In this document: piece after piece, positions 21,192-32,100 of the stretch | Position numbering within the stretch: the first letter of the stretch is position 1 | Layout of the letters: every line of letters starts with the position of its first letter | NCBI GenBank assembly: GCA_017506865.1 | Contig: JAFCMP010000035.1 | Span: 620,001 to 684,000, forward strand | Direction: 5' to 3' | Length of the DNA stretch: 64,000 nucleotides | From: Tribonema minus | Lineage: Eukaryota; Sar; Xanthophyceae; Tribonematales; Tribonemataceae | Made by a program: the position numbers and the translations under genes | Notes under the pieces: model-generated | The model's database searches: none | The model's input: only the letters and a program-made list of their open reading frames with translations | What the model was told of the DNA's origin: nothing

Positions 21192-23842
21192 CCGAAGGAC
21201 GAGCCGGACATGCTGCCCAAGTACAAGCCGATGCCGGACTACCCCGGCAGCTGCCAGCCGGGCACCACGGCAGAGAACGCCCCGCTGAGCGAGCTGGACA
21301 TGACGGTCGTGATACCCTACCCGCACTTCCAGACAGTGCGCTTCCACGAGTGAGTACGCTCGTAGGGTAGAGTTCGAATAGTCCTGATTTGCGTGGTGAG
21401 AACAGTAGTGCGCGATACTATACCTACTCTCTTGTCCAGACAGTGCCCTTCCGCAACGCGTAATCACCGTCGTACAGTGCCTACATGACCGTGGTGGTGA
21501 TCCGTACCTGTCGTTGCCGAACCCGTGCCTTTGCACGAGCGAGCGCGCATCCACCAGTGGTCACCCACGTATACGGCCCAAGTCTGTGTGCTTGGTGGTA
21601 AATCTAGTGGCATGTGTCAGATGCGTGCGCAGTTGTCGCACAACAGAGCACTGCAACGACGTGTGCGGCAGCGGTTTCGATTGCATGCTTTCGACTCGTT
21701 GGCCCTTCACCAGCAGCTCCTTAGGAGGCACATCATCAGCATCTGAGCGCGCCGCTGCGCACAGTGCGCACGCGTGACTACGCGCACCTACCTACTACAT
21801 GAGTCATTGCTCTGCAGCGCGCGCGTGGCAGCAGTGCTCAGCACACACCAAAAGCGCGCCGCGACCGCGTCGCAGCGCGTGCACGCAGTTCACCTCGTCT
21901 CGACTGCTGCGCGCATGCGAGCTCCGGGTGCGCCTCCCTCACTCCTGCCCCGCCCCGCTTTGTAACATCACTTCTCGCTGCTCTGTGTGATGTGCCGTGG
22001 CGCCGCTCAACACGACAGCGCGTGGCAGCCGGATTGAAAGCGCGCCCCGACCGTGCCGTCGTCGCACGCGCACCGCACGCACTCCACACATTTTCTCGAC
22101 TTCTGAACGCATACGATCATCGTGTTGCGCCTTCCTCACCTCTGCCTCTGCCTCCCCGCTGCGCAACATCGCTCAACACAACAGCGTGTGGCAGCCGGCG
22201 CACGACGCGCCGCTGGCCATCAAGGACTTGATAGCCGCGGCCGCGTCGCAGCACGCGCACGCGTTTCACATTTCTCTACGGCACTCATAACCATGTGTGC
22301 TGAGCACATGCGGGCTTCGCTTCGCCTCCCTCACCTCTGCCCCCTCACCTCTGCCTCCCCGCTGCGCAACATCGCTCAACACAACAGCGTGTGGCAGCCT
22401 GCGCACGACGCGCCGCTGGCCATCAAGGACTTCATAGAGGAGGCGGGGCTGTGGGACGAGGAAGGGGACGAGCCGCAGGCCAGCGGCAGGGGGAGGAGGG
22501 CCAAGGCGCCCGCGACCGGCGCGGCGCTCGTGGTGAGTCACTCGCTCGGGGGACGAGTCGCGCTGCTTGTGTGAGTCAAATGGCGAGTCGCGTGTAGAGA
22601 GTCTGACTTGAGACTTGCTGTGCTGTGTGGGAGTCAGATGAGCGAGCCTCTCTGTGGGCCTGCACTGCCGCATGTCAGTCGATGGCGCCTGCTTTTCAGA
22701 CGCGGCATTAAGGAGGATGGGTTACCATACACAATGGCTGGGCTGAGGGGAGCGAGCCTCAGAGGAAGGACCTCTCAGAAAAGTGCTTATCGTACCACGT
22801 GATCCACATGCCGCCCACGAACGTGTGTTTGATGACTTTCTGCGCGGCGGTGATGTGTCCCGCGGTGACCATTTGCTTGACGTGTGAGGGAATTCAATGA
22901 CGTGCATCTCGATGCATGCATACCTTGAGTCACGCTTGCCCCTAAGACGAGTCATCATCGCTGATCCATCGGCATGAGGCAGGCACTGATTGAGACCGTT
23001 GTAGCAGCTGCTCAGCAGACTGCCACTCTAGCCGCGCGCTGACTACGCGCATATAGTGGTGCCTCCAACGCGCTACGTCACTCTGTGGCAGCGCACGGGC
23101 TTGCACAATCTATTCATTACCCATCCCGCCGCACCGCCGTTTGGACTAGACAACAACGACGACGACGACGACGGGTCGCGCACGACCCTCGACGAGCAGC
23201 AGTTGCAATTTTCTGCAGGGGCGTGACGAGGAGCCTTTCAAGGCCATGGCGGAGACGCACGTCTTCGTGCGCACACGCTGACGCTCGCATCCGCGTACTC
23301 GATACAACGCATCGGTACCCGTAGGCACTAGTGTACACCTGGGCGCACGACGCAAGCACGGCACGCGGACGCGCCTCTTCGCGCGCAGACGCTGACACGT
23401 GCAGTTGCTTACTTCGCCGCGCGCGAGCCGCGCACAGACGGGCGCGGACGATGTCGACATGGAGGACATGCTCTTCGTGCGCAGACGCTGACGCGTGCAT
23501 CCGCTGACTTTGCCGCCTACGCTGCACACTGCTTCAACAAGAGCGACATGGAGGGCGTTCCTCAAGGCACATGTCAGCCGCGCCGCTCGTCTTTGTGCGC
23601 AGACAATGCTGACAAGCACATCTGCTGCCTTTGCTGCTCGCGCCGCGCAGACTGGCGCCGAAGACGAGGACATGGAGGACATGCTCGATGACACCCTCGA
23701 TGACACTGACGACTTTTTGGACGACGATCTGCTCGAAGACGCGCTAGGCCTCGGCAGCGTGGGGGGTGGCCTGGGGGGCGGCGAGGAGGATCTCGTGGGG
23801 GCCGGCGAGGGGCTGGACTTCACGGCCGAGGGCATCATCTAG
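21192..23842 (+). CDS. Unrecognised protein with very acidic C terminus, last three exons (5' end not found)
   Basis: Exons 21192-21349, 22388-22532 and 23651-23842 join with GT-AG borders and consistent phases (0 in, 2, 0, stop TAG at 23840-23842), giving 163 residues plus an unknown N-terminal part. Visible features: a Pro/Lys-rich stretch PKDEPDMLPKYKPMPDYPG; MTVVIPYPHFQTVRFHD across the first junction; VWQPAHDAPLAIKDF; a basic GRGRRAK patch; and a C-terminal tail dominated by Asp/Glu/Leu (DMEDMLDDTLDDTDDFLDD) then Gly-rich, ending GLDFTAEGII. I do not recognise the family. Strong GC at third positions, matching phases and exon-edge copies in both flanking introns mark it as a real gene. 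An extra exon in the 1.1-kb last intron cannot be excluded. It ends convergently with MFAP1. Confidence 0.72.
21410..21545 (+). repeat. Two copies of the 3' edge of exon 21192-21349
   Basis: The exon end (ATGACGGTCGTGATACC ... CCAGACAGTGCGCTTCC) is echoed at 21416-21459 (TTGTCCAGACAGTGCCCTTCC) and 21484-21545 (ATGACCGTGGTGGTGATCC ... CACGAGCGAG). In both the GT donor is lost. The exon is thus echoed on both of its sides. Confidence 0.8.
21980..22245 (+). repeat. Two copies of the 5' edge and acceptor of exon 22388-22532
   Basis: The true edge (CACAACAG then CGTGTGGCAGCC) recurs with acceptor intact at 22187 (with 55 bp of near-identical exon, HDAPLAIKDL) and more weakly at 22017 (CACGACAG then CGCGTGGCAGCC). 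The CTGCCTC-CCCGCTGCGCAACATCGCTCAAC intron tract is repeated with it. Confidence 0.9.
23240..23690 (+). repeat. Array of about 100-bp units upstream of the last exon 23651-23842
   Basis: Units containing CTTCGTGCGCAGACGCTGACG-GCATCCGC begin near 23263, 23378, 23474 and 23590. The third-from-last unit also carries a copy of the exon start (GCGCACAG then ACGGGCGCGGAC...GACATGGAGGACATGCTC at 23440-23482). The last unit leads into the true acceptor at 23650. Confidence 0.85.
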
Positions 23843-25126
23843 ACCTAGTTGTTGTGATGAATCCCTCAGTAATGTTATCTTGGATACCATCTTGCTGCGT
23901 GTGGGTTCGCGCCCTTGTTGTGACGCCGCTGGCGCTGCGCAATGTCTGCAGTAGTTGTAATCAGATTCTGGAGAGTGTTGTCTTGACTGCCACTGCTGCG
24001 TGTGGGCTGCACTCGTGACGCTGCCGGTGCTGCACGACACCTGCACTGCTGTCGCGTATGACGGGATGTTTTGGGGGGGGGGGGGGGGGGTGACGGCACG
24101 TCACCGCCGGCGCATGATGGGCAGAATGCGTTATAGTTGCGCCTCGCGTGCTGATTTAAGCGCGTGCTTGTTACAAAAATGCACTCTCCAACTATCTTAA
24201 AGGGTTGCACCATGCAATGGTTGTGGCGTGATCAGACTGTGCATAGTTGAGCTTTCACACCTTGCTGGACGCGCCATCAAGAACGAGCCAGCAAGAGTCT
24301 CCAAAAACTGTGTGTTAGCAGCATCGCGATCTGGCAAAGTTGCATCAGGTGCCGCTGCACAATGCGAGCGTCAAAAGCGCAAGCCAGCGAGACAGCCCCC
24401 CCTAGCTCCGGCTTTATTGAACGGCCTCAGTGCGGCAAGCTGGCGCAGTGATGTCCTCGCTGGTCCATTGTATGGCCACGCCTAACTCAACAGTGGTGTT
24501 GTCCGCTGCATGTCGAAACTGCATGTCGAAACGGGCCACGGATCTCATTGCCGCTGCCACTGCGGCCGCAGCCGCATGCGTTGATGCGTTCACAGACGCT
24601 TGGTCAGGCCAGAGCAAAGAATGCGCAGGATGCGCCGACACTGCGGCAGACCACATTGCGACAAGGCAAAGGCAGGCACGGTCTTGTCTTGCGCCACATG
24701 AGGTGTCAACGCAGAACATCGCCCTCAAGTGGAGCCATAAACGAGCACGACACTGTCATGCAAACCACAGGTCATCATCAATGCGATCGTGCAATAACGG
24801 TGGCTGGTGCGGTGATGCTCATCACTGCCATTGACGCACAGCCGGCAGAAGCGAGCTGCCTGAGCCACGCCGCACGACAAGAAGCAGCTGCTCACAGAGA
24901 CAAGCAGGTGAGCCGCGACACTATGTACGTGGCGCCATCACTGCGCTGCTACAGGTAGTCTGCACTTGTGAGTGAACGACAGGCAGTTTGCAGCGAGCAA
25001 GAAGGGCTCGAACAGCGCAGGCGGCGAAAATACGTTGCACGCGGGGATCCGCGCGGCACATGTATTATGCAGTGCTCTGTGATCTACCTAGCAATACGTG
25101 TGATGCCGCTCGAGTGCGGCACAACA
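23843..25126. other. Convergent intergenic region between the acidic-tail gene and MFAP1
   Basis: The two stop codons face each other across 1.28 kb. It holds a run of about 18 G at 24067-24088 and a short direct repeat of GCATGTCGAAAC near 24510-24535. Open stretches on both strands at 24430-24960 are Ala/Cys/His-rich, lack family resemblance and look like by-products of composition. No obvious polyadenylation signal was identified for either gene. Confidence 0.5.
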
Positions 25127-26116
25127 TCAGCCCACGTGATAGTGCGGCGGCGGCAGCGGCATCTGCTGGTAGTCGTGTTGGTCGCCGCCGCCGCCGCCGC
25201 CGCGCCGCCGTCGGAAGGGGGCGTCCACGTCGCCGGTGCCCGCCATTTTGCTCTCCAGCTTGGAGCGTATCGTGCGGTCGGACATGAGCTGCAACGTCGA
25301 AGGAAGGAGATGGTCAGTACGGGGGCGGTCGGTCTGGTGCGCTGCAAGCAGGATAGGGATTGATGTGACGACAGTCGATCATGGCAGCATTGACACTCGG
25401 AACAGCAGCAGGGGGGCTCCGCATTGCAGTAGTGTAGATGCCCCCCATGTCGCAGCGCGCCTCAGGAGCCAGATCTTGCAGTACCACTGAGGGTAACAAG
25501 AAGGCCAAAAGTCAGAGAGGACAGGATGTAAATGCTATCATGCAGAGGCCCGCATGAACTGCGTGCAGGCACGCAGCATCCCCGACGGCTGTGGAGTAGT
25601 GCCCTTGACATGTGATGTCATCCTTGTGGCGCGGCGGGGTCATGCATGTCTGAAGTCCCCCCTCGAGTGACAAAATGTTGTGACGCCACCTGATTATGGT
25701 TGCCCTGGCCGCCCACACCTCTGGTGAGCAGCTACAAGGTACGAACACATGCTTTTGGAGTCTGCCCGCGAGCTGCGTCAGAGCCAAGCTGGGTGCAGGT
25801 GTGAACCAACGCTTGCTTTTTGAGTTGAAACGGTGCAGGGGACTGTGCACCTATGCTTCATGCAATGCGCACTGCCAGTGTGCACATAGTACAGCACGTG
25901 TGGGTTTCCCCTACGACGCAGCGAGAGTGCCAGATCAGCAGGCAAAGCGCGCACTCACGAATGGCTCCGCCAGATTGGTGGTGTCCTCCGCCGCGAGGTG
26001 CGTCCACTTGGTCTGCCCGCTGCGGCCAAAGTTGTGGACCTGCGATGGTGCACAGCGCGCGCGGGGGCGTGCGGGGTTAACGAGGGCGCTACGCAGGAAA
26101 TGAGATTCTGTGTGCG

Positions 26117-26158
<42 letters not shown>

Positions 26159-29100
26159 GGAGCTCAAGTTTGGAGTGAAGGTCAGTGCGGCGCAGGTGAC
26201 CTGTGAGCGACGGCGCTCGGCACGAGGGGTCAGCGGGTCAGCGAAGGCGTCACCAACGCAAGTCACGGAACCGGGCTGGGACGGGGCATGCATGAATTGC
26301 AAAGTGTTACGAGTTGAGCCTCTGCGGCCGCAGTTGTGCACCTGCGACGGTGCACGCGGGTGCGTGCGGGGTTCACGATGGCGGGAAATGCCTCCTGGGC
26401 GTGAGCCCCGGGCTCGGGGTGAGAGTCAGCACCGACCGCGAGTGAACTGCAGGCGAGTGAATCGATGAATCGATGTACGTTGCGCAAAGGTCGCTGGTCG
26501 GCGCAGCGCAGCAGGTTGTTGGGATGCGGCGCCCTCTGCAGTGTGAGCATGGACAGCCACCACCTTGAGTGCATTGCCATCACCAACCGGGTGGAGGTGA
26601 TGCCATCTGCACGTTGAGGCTGTGGATTTCAACACAGCGCAGTCGTCGCACAGTAACTGCAGGTGCAAACGTGATGCGCTTGGAGTGCTCGACTTAAGCA
26701 ATCTGATGCCTACTGAGCCGAAGAACTCGGTGCAGGTGTCGACCAGTGCCTGTTACACTGACTGTACTTAAGCCTGAATGTGATGCCGCACCAAGGCTTC
26801 CTGTCCGCCAGTGGGACTGCACTGGTGTATCAGGGATAGCATTTAAATAGGGATGGCACTGCCGGCTTTCCCTCACTGCTCGACTGTACGCTCATGAGCA
26901 CAGCATCGAGGTTGAACCTGTCTGCCCAGATCGCGCCAACATTGTGCCGCAGCTGCACTTAATTACTTGAACCCTGCAATGGTCAACTGTAAGCATATGT
27001 CAAAGTGGTAGCTGATATACTGGCGCATGGCCCCGTGTGCGCTCCTGCATGACTTTCGGCATGGCGTCCATATTGAGCTGTCCTCTACCGTTACACGCCT
27101 CAGGCAGAAAGTTCAACAGTAGATTGGGGCCGCACCTGCAGCACTTTGGGCATGGCCTCCATGTTGAACTTGTCCTCGCCCGTTACATGCCCCCTTAGGA
27201 AGTTCAACAGTAGATCGGGCACCTGCATGACTTTCGGCATGGCCTCCATGTTGAACTTGTACGGTCTGATGTCACACACTTCAAGGGAAAAGTCTAACGC
27301 CAAAGTAGCTGGGGGGGCCGCGCGTGCGCACCTGCATGACTTTGGGCATGGCCTTCATGTTGAAACTGTCCTCTACCGTTACATGCTTCAGGCAGAAAGG
27401 TCAAGAGCAGATTGGGGCCGCACCTGCATGACTTTGGGCATGGCCTCCATGTTGAACTTGTCCTCACCCGTGGCGCCCGTGTTGTCGCGCAGGCGCACGT
27501 CGCCCCGGTCTTTGACGGAGTCCTCGTCCATGTAGAACACGCCCTGCGGCACAGCGGCACAGTACACAGCCGCGCGCGTCTGGTCAGCACATCATCGAAG
27601 TCTACACGACAACGCTGTCGATAAATGCGCGGTGAGATGAAACAGCAGCTGCGTCCGTGCGCGCTGTGTGACGGGGCCACACCCAAATTCACACACGCCT
27701 GAGCGTTATCATGACTGGCACCGCAGTCCACTTCAATTTCAAGGTGTCGACTCCGCGTTTTCACAGAGCACCACAGAACGACACGCCGCTCAAGCAACGG
27801 TGGCATAGCTCAACGGACAGCAGGCTGTCAGCGTACGCGCAGCATGAGTTAATGGGCGACGCAGCTTGGCCTTCAGCACGTCGATCGCGCGTGACAGGCG
27901 CGCGAACGATGCCTGCGCCCCGCACCGCACGCTGCGTTGCGGCGCGCCTCAGCAGCCGGCACGCGGCGCACGCCCTGCGGCATCAGCCGGCGACACGGCG
28001 CAGCAGTCAGCACGCGCTATGCCTGCATGGACGTACAACGCACCAACTAATCCCCGACTGTTATATACGTGGTCGCCCACCCTGACACTGCGCACCGCGC
28101 TCACGCTGCCGCCGGCGCATTGACAACGACGCCATCCCCACACGCAATGTCCGCGGCACGCATGCGCCAAGAACGCGCCGCGCCGCTCGCTGCGCACCAG
28201 CACTCGCGCGACCGACCGCAACCAGCTGCCGTGCACAATTCCGCAGTGCCTCGCGAGCGCGCGCCCGCGCGCGCGCGCACTGACCTGGTGGTAGTACTTC
28301 TGCATGAACTTCCACTTGCTCTTCTCCTTGCCGGCGCCCTTGCCGAGCTCCCTGTCCTCGCGGCGGCGCTCGTCCTCCGTCAGATTGCGGCGCCGCTCCG
28401 TCTCCGCGCGCTCGCGCGCGAGGGCCTCGCGCTCCTCCTTGTCGCGCGTGAGGCGCTGCATCTCGCGCACCTTCCAGGCCTCCAGCTCCTGCAAGGAAGC
28501 GAATGTTGCACACGCAGCGCGAAGCGATGTGATGCGATAGGTCAGTGGTAGAAATTGCGTCCACGATTGGATTGATTGGGGTATGTATGGTTCGTCGCAC
28601 GTGAGGCGCTGCATCCCGCGCACCTGCCTCCAGCTCCTGCATCGAAGCAGTCGCCAAGAGTGCACGGCGCGCAGCGGTCAGCAATGAGCGATCGCTTTCA
28701 CGATTGTACTGAGGTTTGTATAATGTGTGATCTTTCTCTTCGCGCGTGAGGCGCTGCATCTCGCGAACCTTCCAGGCCTCCAGCTCCTGCACGCGGGGGG
28801 CGAGGTGATGGCGAATGTTGGCATGCAGCGCGATGCGATTGGTCAGTTGCAGCAAATCGCTTTCGCGATTGGTGAGGATTTGTATGATGCGTGCTCCTCC
28901 TCGTCGCGCGTCAGGCGCTGCGTCTCGCGCACCTTCCAGGCCTCCAGCTGCTGCAATGAAGCGGGCGAGCCGAGCGCGTGACGCAGCGCGATGGTGAAGC
29001 GATGAGCAATCACACCTGAAGTGCTCGCAGCCCGAAATAGGTGGTCCCACTTCAACTTCAAGTGTGCGCACGGCGCCACTGTGACAATGCTCTGCAGGAA

Positions 29101-32100
29101 ACGCCATGGTTCATGCACGCGCGTGCCCGCTTTGTGATCAATGTCATCAGATATGCCTGTATGCGGGTACTTCACCTTTGCAAACCGCACTCGAAACAGA
29201 GCGCCCGCATGCCCCATCGCGCGTACAAACAAGCGCAACTGCCGTAGCGCCACTGCGCACAAGCACAGCCCTCGCATGGCTGTCGCCGCAATTGACGACC
29301 GCCACCGATCTGCGAGTGGCGTCAAGCGCTCCAAGGGCGCACATGCATGCATATCACAGCACGCAGCAGTACTGGCAGAGCTGCAGTAGGTACATACCAG
29401 TATGCAGAGCTGCGGTAGTACGTACCAGTATGCTGTCGGGATCGTCGGTGTCGTCTGGCAGCTCGCCATCGCTGCCGCCGCCGTCGAGCACTGCCACTGA
29501 CTTCTCCTGATCGCGCCTGATCTCCTCGGCGACGAGTTGCCTGTTGTCATGGTCAACGAGTCAAAAATCATAGTAAATGAGTCAAGAGTCACCGTCGCTG
29601 CCGCCGCCATCGACTGTCACGGAGTTCTCCTGCGACGAGCTGCCTGTTGTCATAGTCAACGACTCAAGAGCCATAGTCGATGAGTCATAGTAAATGAGTC
29701 AAGAGTCATCGTCGCTGCCGCCGCCAATCGAGCACTGCCGCGGACTTCTCCTGATAGCGCCTTATTCTTCCGCGACGAGTTGCCTGTTGTTGCGGCGCGA
29801 CGCGTTCCATGAGGCGCACCAAATTGATAAGTCAAGAGTCATAACCAATGAGTCAAGAGTCATACTCAAAGAGCCAAACGTCAATGGGTCAATAGTCCTA
29901 TTTGATGAGTCAAGAGTCGAAGTCATCCTGCTCACAGAGCGCGTGGAGAGCTGCGACATGCAACAAGCGCACCTGGTCAAATGTTGGCGTCATTTACTTT
30001 GTCTGACATGCACTGCTTCGCTGAAATGGGCCATGCACGCGAGTACAAGTGGGTATATACCAGTGTCAATACATCTCTCTGAGTTCGATGGACCTAGACT
30101 GAGCTTAGGGCTTAATGGCGCCTCATCTCTCCTGCAGTCAGCAATTGGGAAGTACATGATTGACGCTGTCATCGTGCTACAGCGCGAGCTGACCGTGCGT
30201 CGTCACCCATGTATGGGAGAGGCATGTAGCGCCTGAGGATATCAAAACTCAGGTCGACCGCTGCATCACAGTGCACAAATGTCAAGCGTCCACGCCTCGA
30301 TGTCCTCCTTTGAAGCATCACCACCGTTCACCTACACACGTCACTTCAACATATCCCTACTTCGAATTTTCAGCTCCCCACGCATGCTTTGCGCGCACCG
30401 CGTTTCGCGCTTCTTGCGCTCCAGCTCCTGCGCGTCCTTGTTCGACATGTTATCTCACGAGATACTATCACTAGACCCTGATTTAGGGCGCCTGCCGATT
30501 CCGCCACATCCGCAATAGTCATCATCTTTTTCGTACTTGGATTACAACATGAAGAATGCTTAGCATATAGATGAGTTTCGCGTGCACCTCATATAGATGA
30601 GTTTCGCGTGCACCTCGTCTCGCGCTTCTTGCGGTCCAGCTCCTGCGCGTCCTTGTGCGCCATATTCTCTCACGAAATATTGTCACTACTTAGAACCAAA
30701 TCTAGCGCGTCTGCCAATTCCGCCACATTTTCTAGATTAAAAACATGAAGAATGCTTCGTGATTATCACTTTCGCGCGCACCTCGTTTCGCGCTTCTTGC
30801 GCTCCAGCTCCTGCGCGTCCTTGTGCGCGCGCGCGCGCGCCGCGTCCTCCAGCGCCTTGGCCTGCAGCAGCGTCTCGCGCTTCTCGCGTGGGACAAAGAC
30901 GGGCTTCAGCAGCGCCACCTCGTCCGCCTCCGCCTCAGACTCAGAGTCTGTCTCCCACTCGTCGCTGCCCTCCTGCGGGGCGCCGAGCGATAATACATGT
31001 TAGAGGACGCCGTACTGATGATACACGAGTATTATTCATAAGGGGGCATGTGTGTGTGTGTGTGTGTGTGTGTGTTTGTGTGTGTGTGTAAGATACGGGC
31101 CCATATGGCGCTTGCAGTATTGCTGAGCAGCGCCACCTCGTCCGCCTCAGACTCAGACTCAGAGTCTGTCTCCCACTCGTCGCTGCCCTCCTGCGCGGCA
31201 CAGCAGGGAGAGGCGGGAATGCTGACGCGTCAGAAGACGTCCTACTGATGGTACACGAGTACTGCTGATGAAGAGGGGGGGGGCTCCTGCCAGGCAGCGG
31301 GACAGGCGTCGCCGCCAGGCGGGGGTAGCGGCGCGTCAGAGGACGCCGAACTGATGATACTTGAGAACTGGTGATAAGGGGGAGGGGGGGGGGGGACCCT
31401 GCGTGGTTTAAGCCGTATGGCGCGCGTGAATCGCGCACAGTGCCATGAGCAGCCGCCACGCCAAACTCAGACTGAGAGTCTGACTCCTGCTCATTGCCGT
31501 CCTCCCGCCAAGTGCAGCAGGCAGAACGCCGCGGGCACGCACACGTTTCACAGAGCACTCATGTCTTTGCCACCACAGGGTGTTTGCACACTCCGCACAC
31601 TACCTGCCCGAAAACGACGTGTACCATTAGAATCACCCAACAGCCAACCTTCAACACCAATGAAGAAGATATGATGATGCCAAGAACAGTGACTTGATGC
31701 CACACCCTAGAGCCTGCTGGCAGACCAGTTCCCTCACCTCCCCTTCCTCCTCCCCCTCCTCCTCCTCTGCCCCCCCTGGCTCCTCCAGCACGGCCGCCTC
31801 CGCCCTTTGGCGCGCCTTGGCTTCCTCGGCGGCCTTATCGGGGCCAGCGGACGCGGCGGCGCGCAAGCGCGCGCGGATCCTGGCGCGTCGCGCTGCCACG
31901 TCCTCCTCCTGCGTGCGCGGGCGAGCGGGGCGAGAGGGGTGACAGCGATCAGCAACGGCAGTAGCAGGTGAGGTGGAGTGGCAGCGTTCAGCGGCGAGCG
32001 GCTGGCAGCGCTGCGTGAGAGGGGCGACCATCGCCTCTCTGAGGGCAGCGGCGCGTGGCGACGCTGTCCTCCTGCGCCCCCCCCCCCCCGAGAGAGAGGC

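Noticed and set aside
27030..27470. Evenly spaced repeats that might be read as a CRISPR array
   Set aside because: The units are copies of an MFAP1 exon edge with related, not unique, spacers, in a eukaryotic intron.
28425..28970. Mutually exclusive or tandem alternative exons at MFAP1 exon 7
   Set aside because: The copies contain only the 5' edge with an acceptor; none has the rest of the exon or a matching donor.
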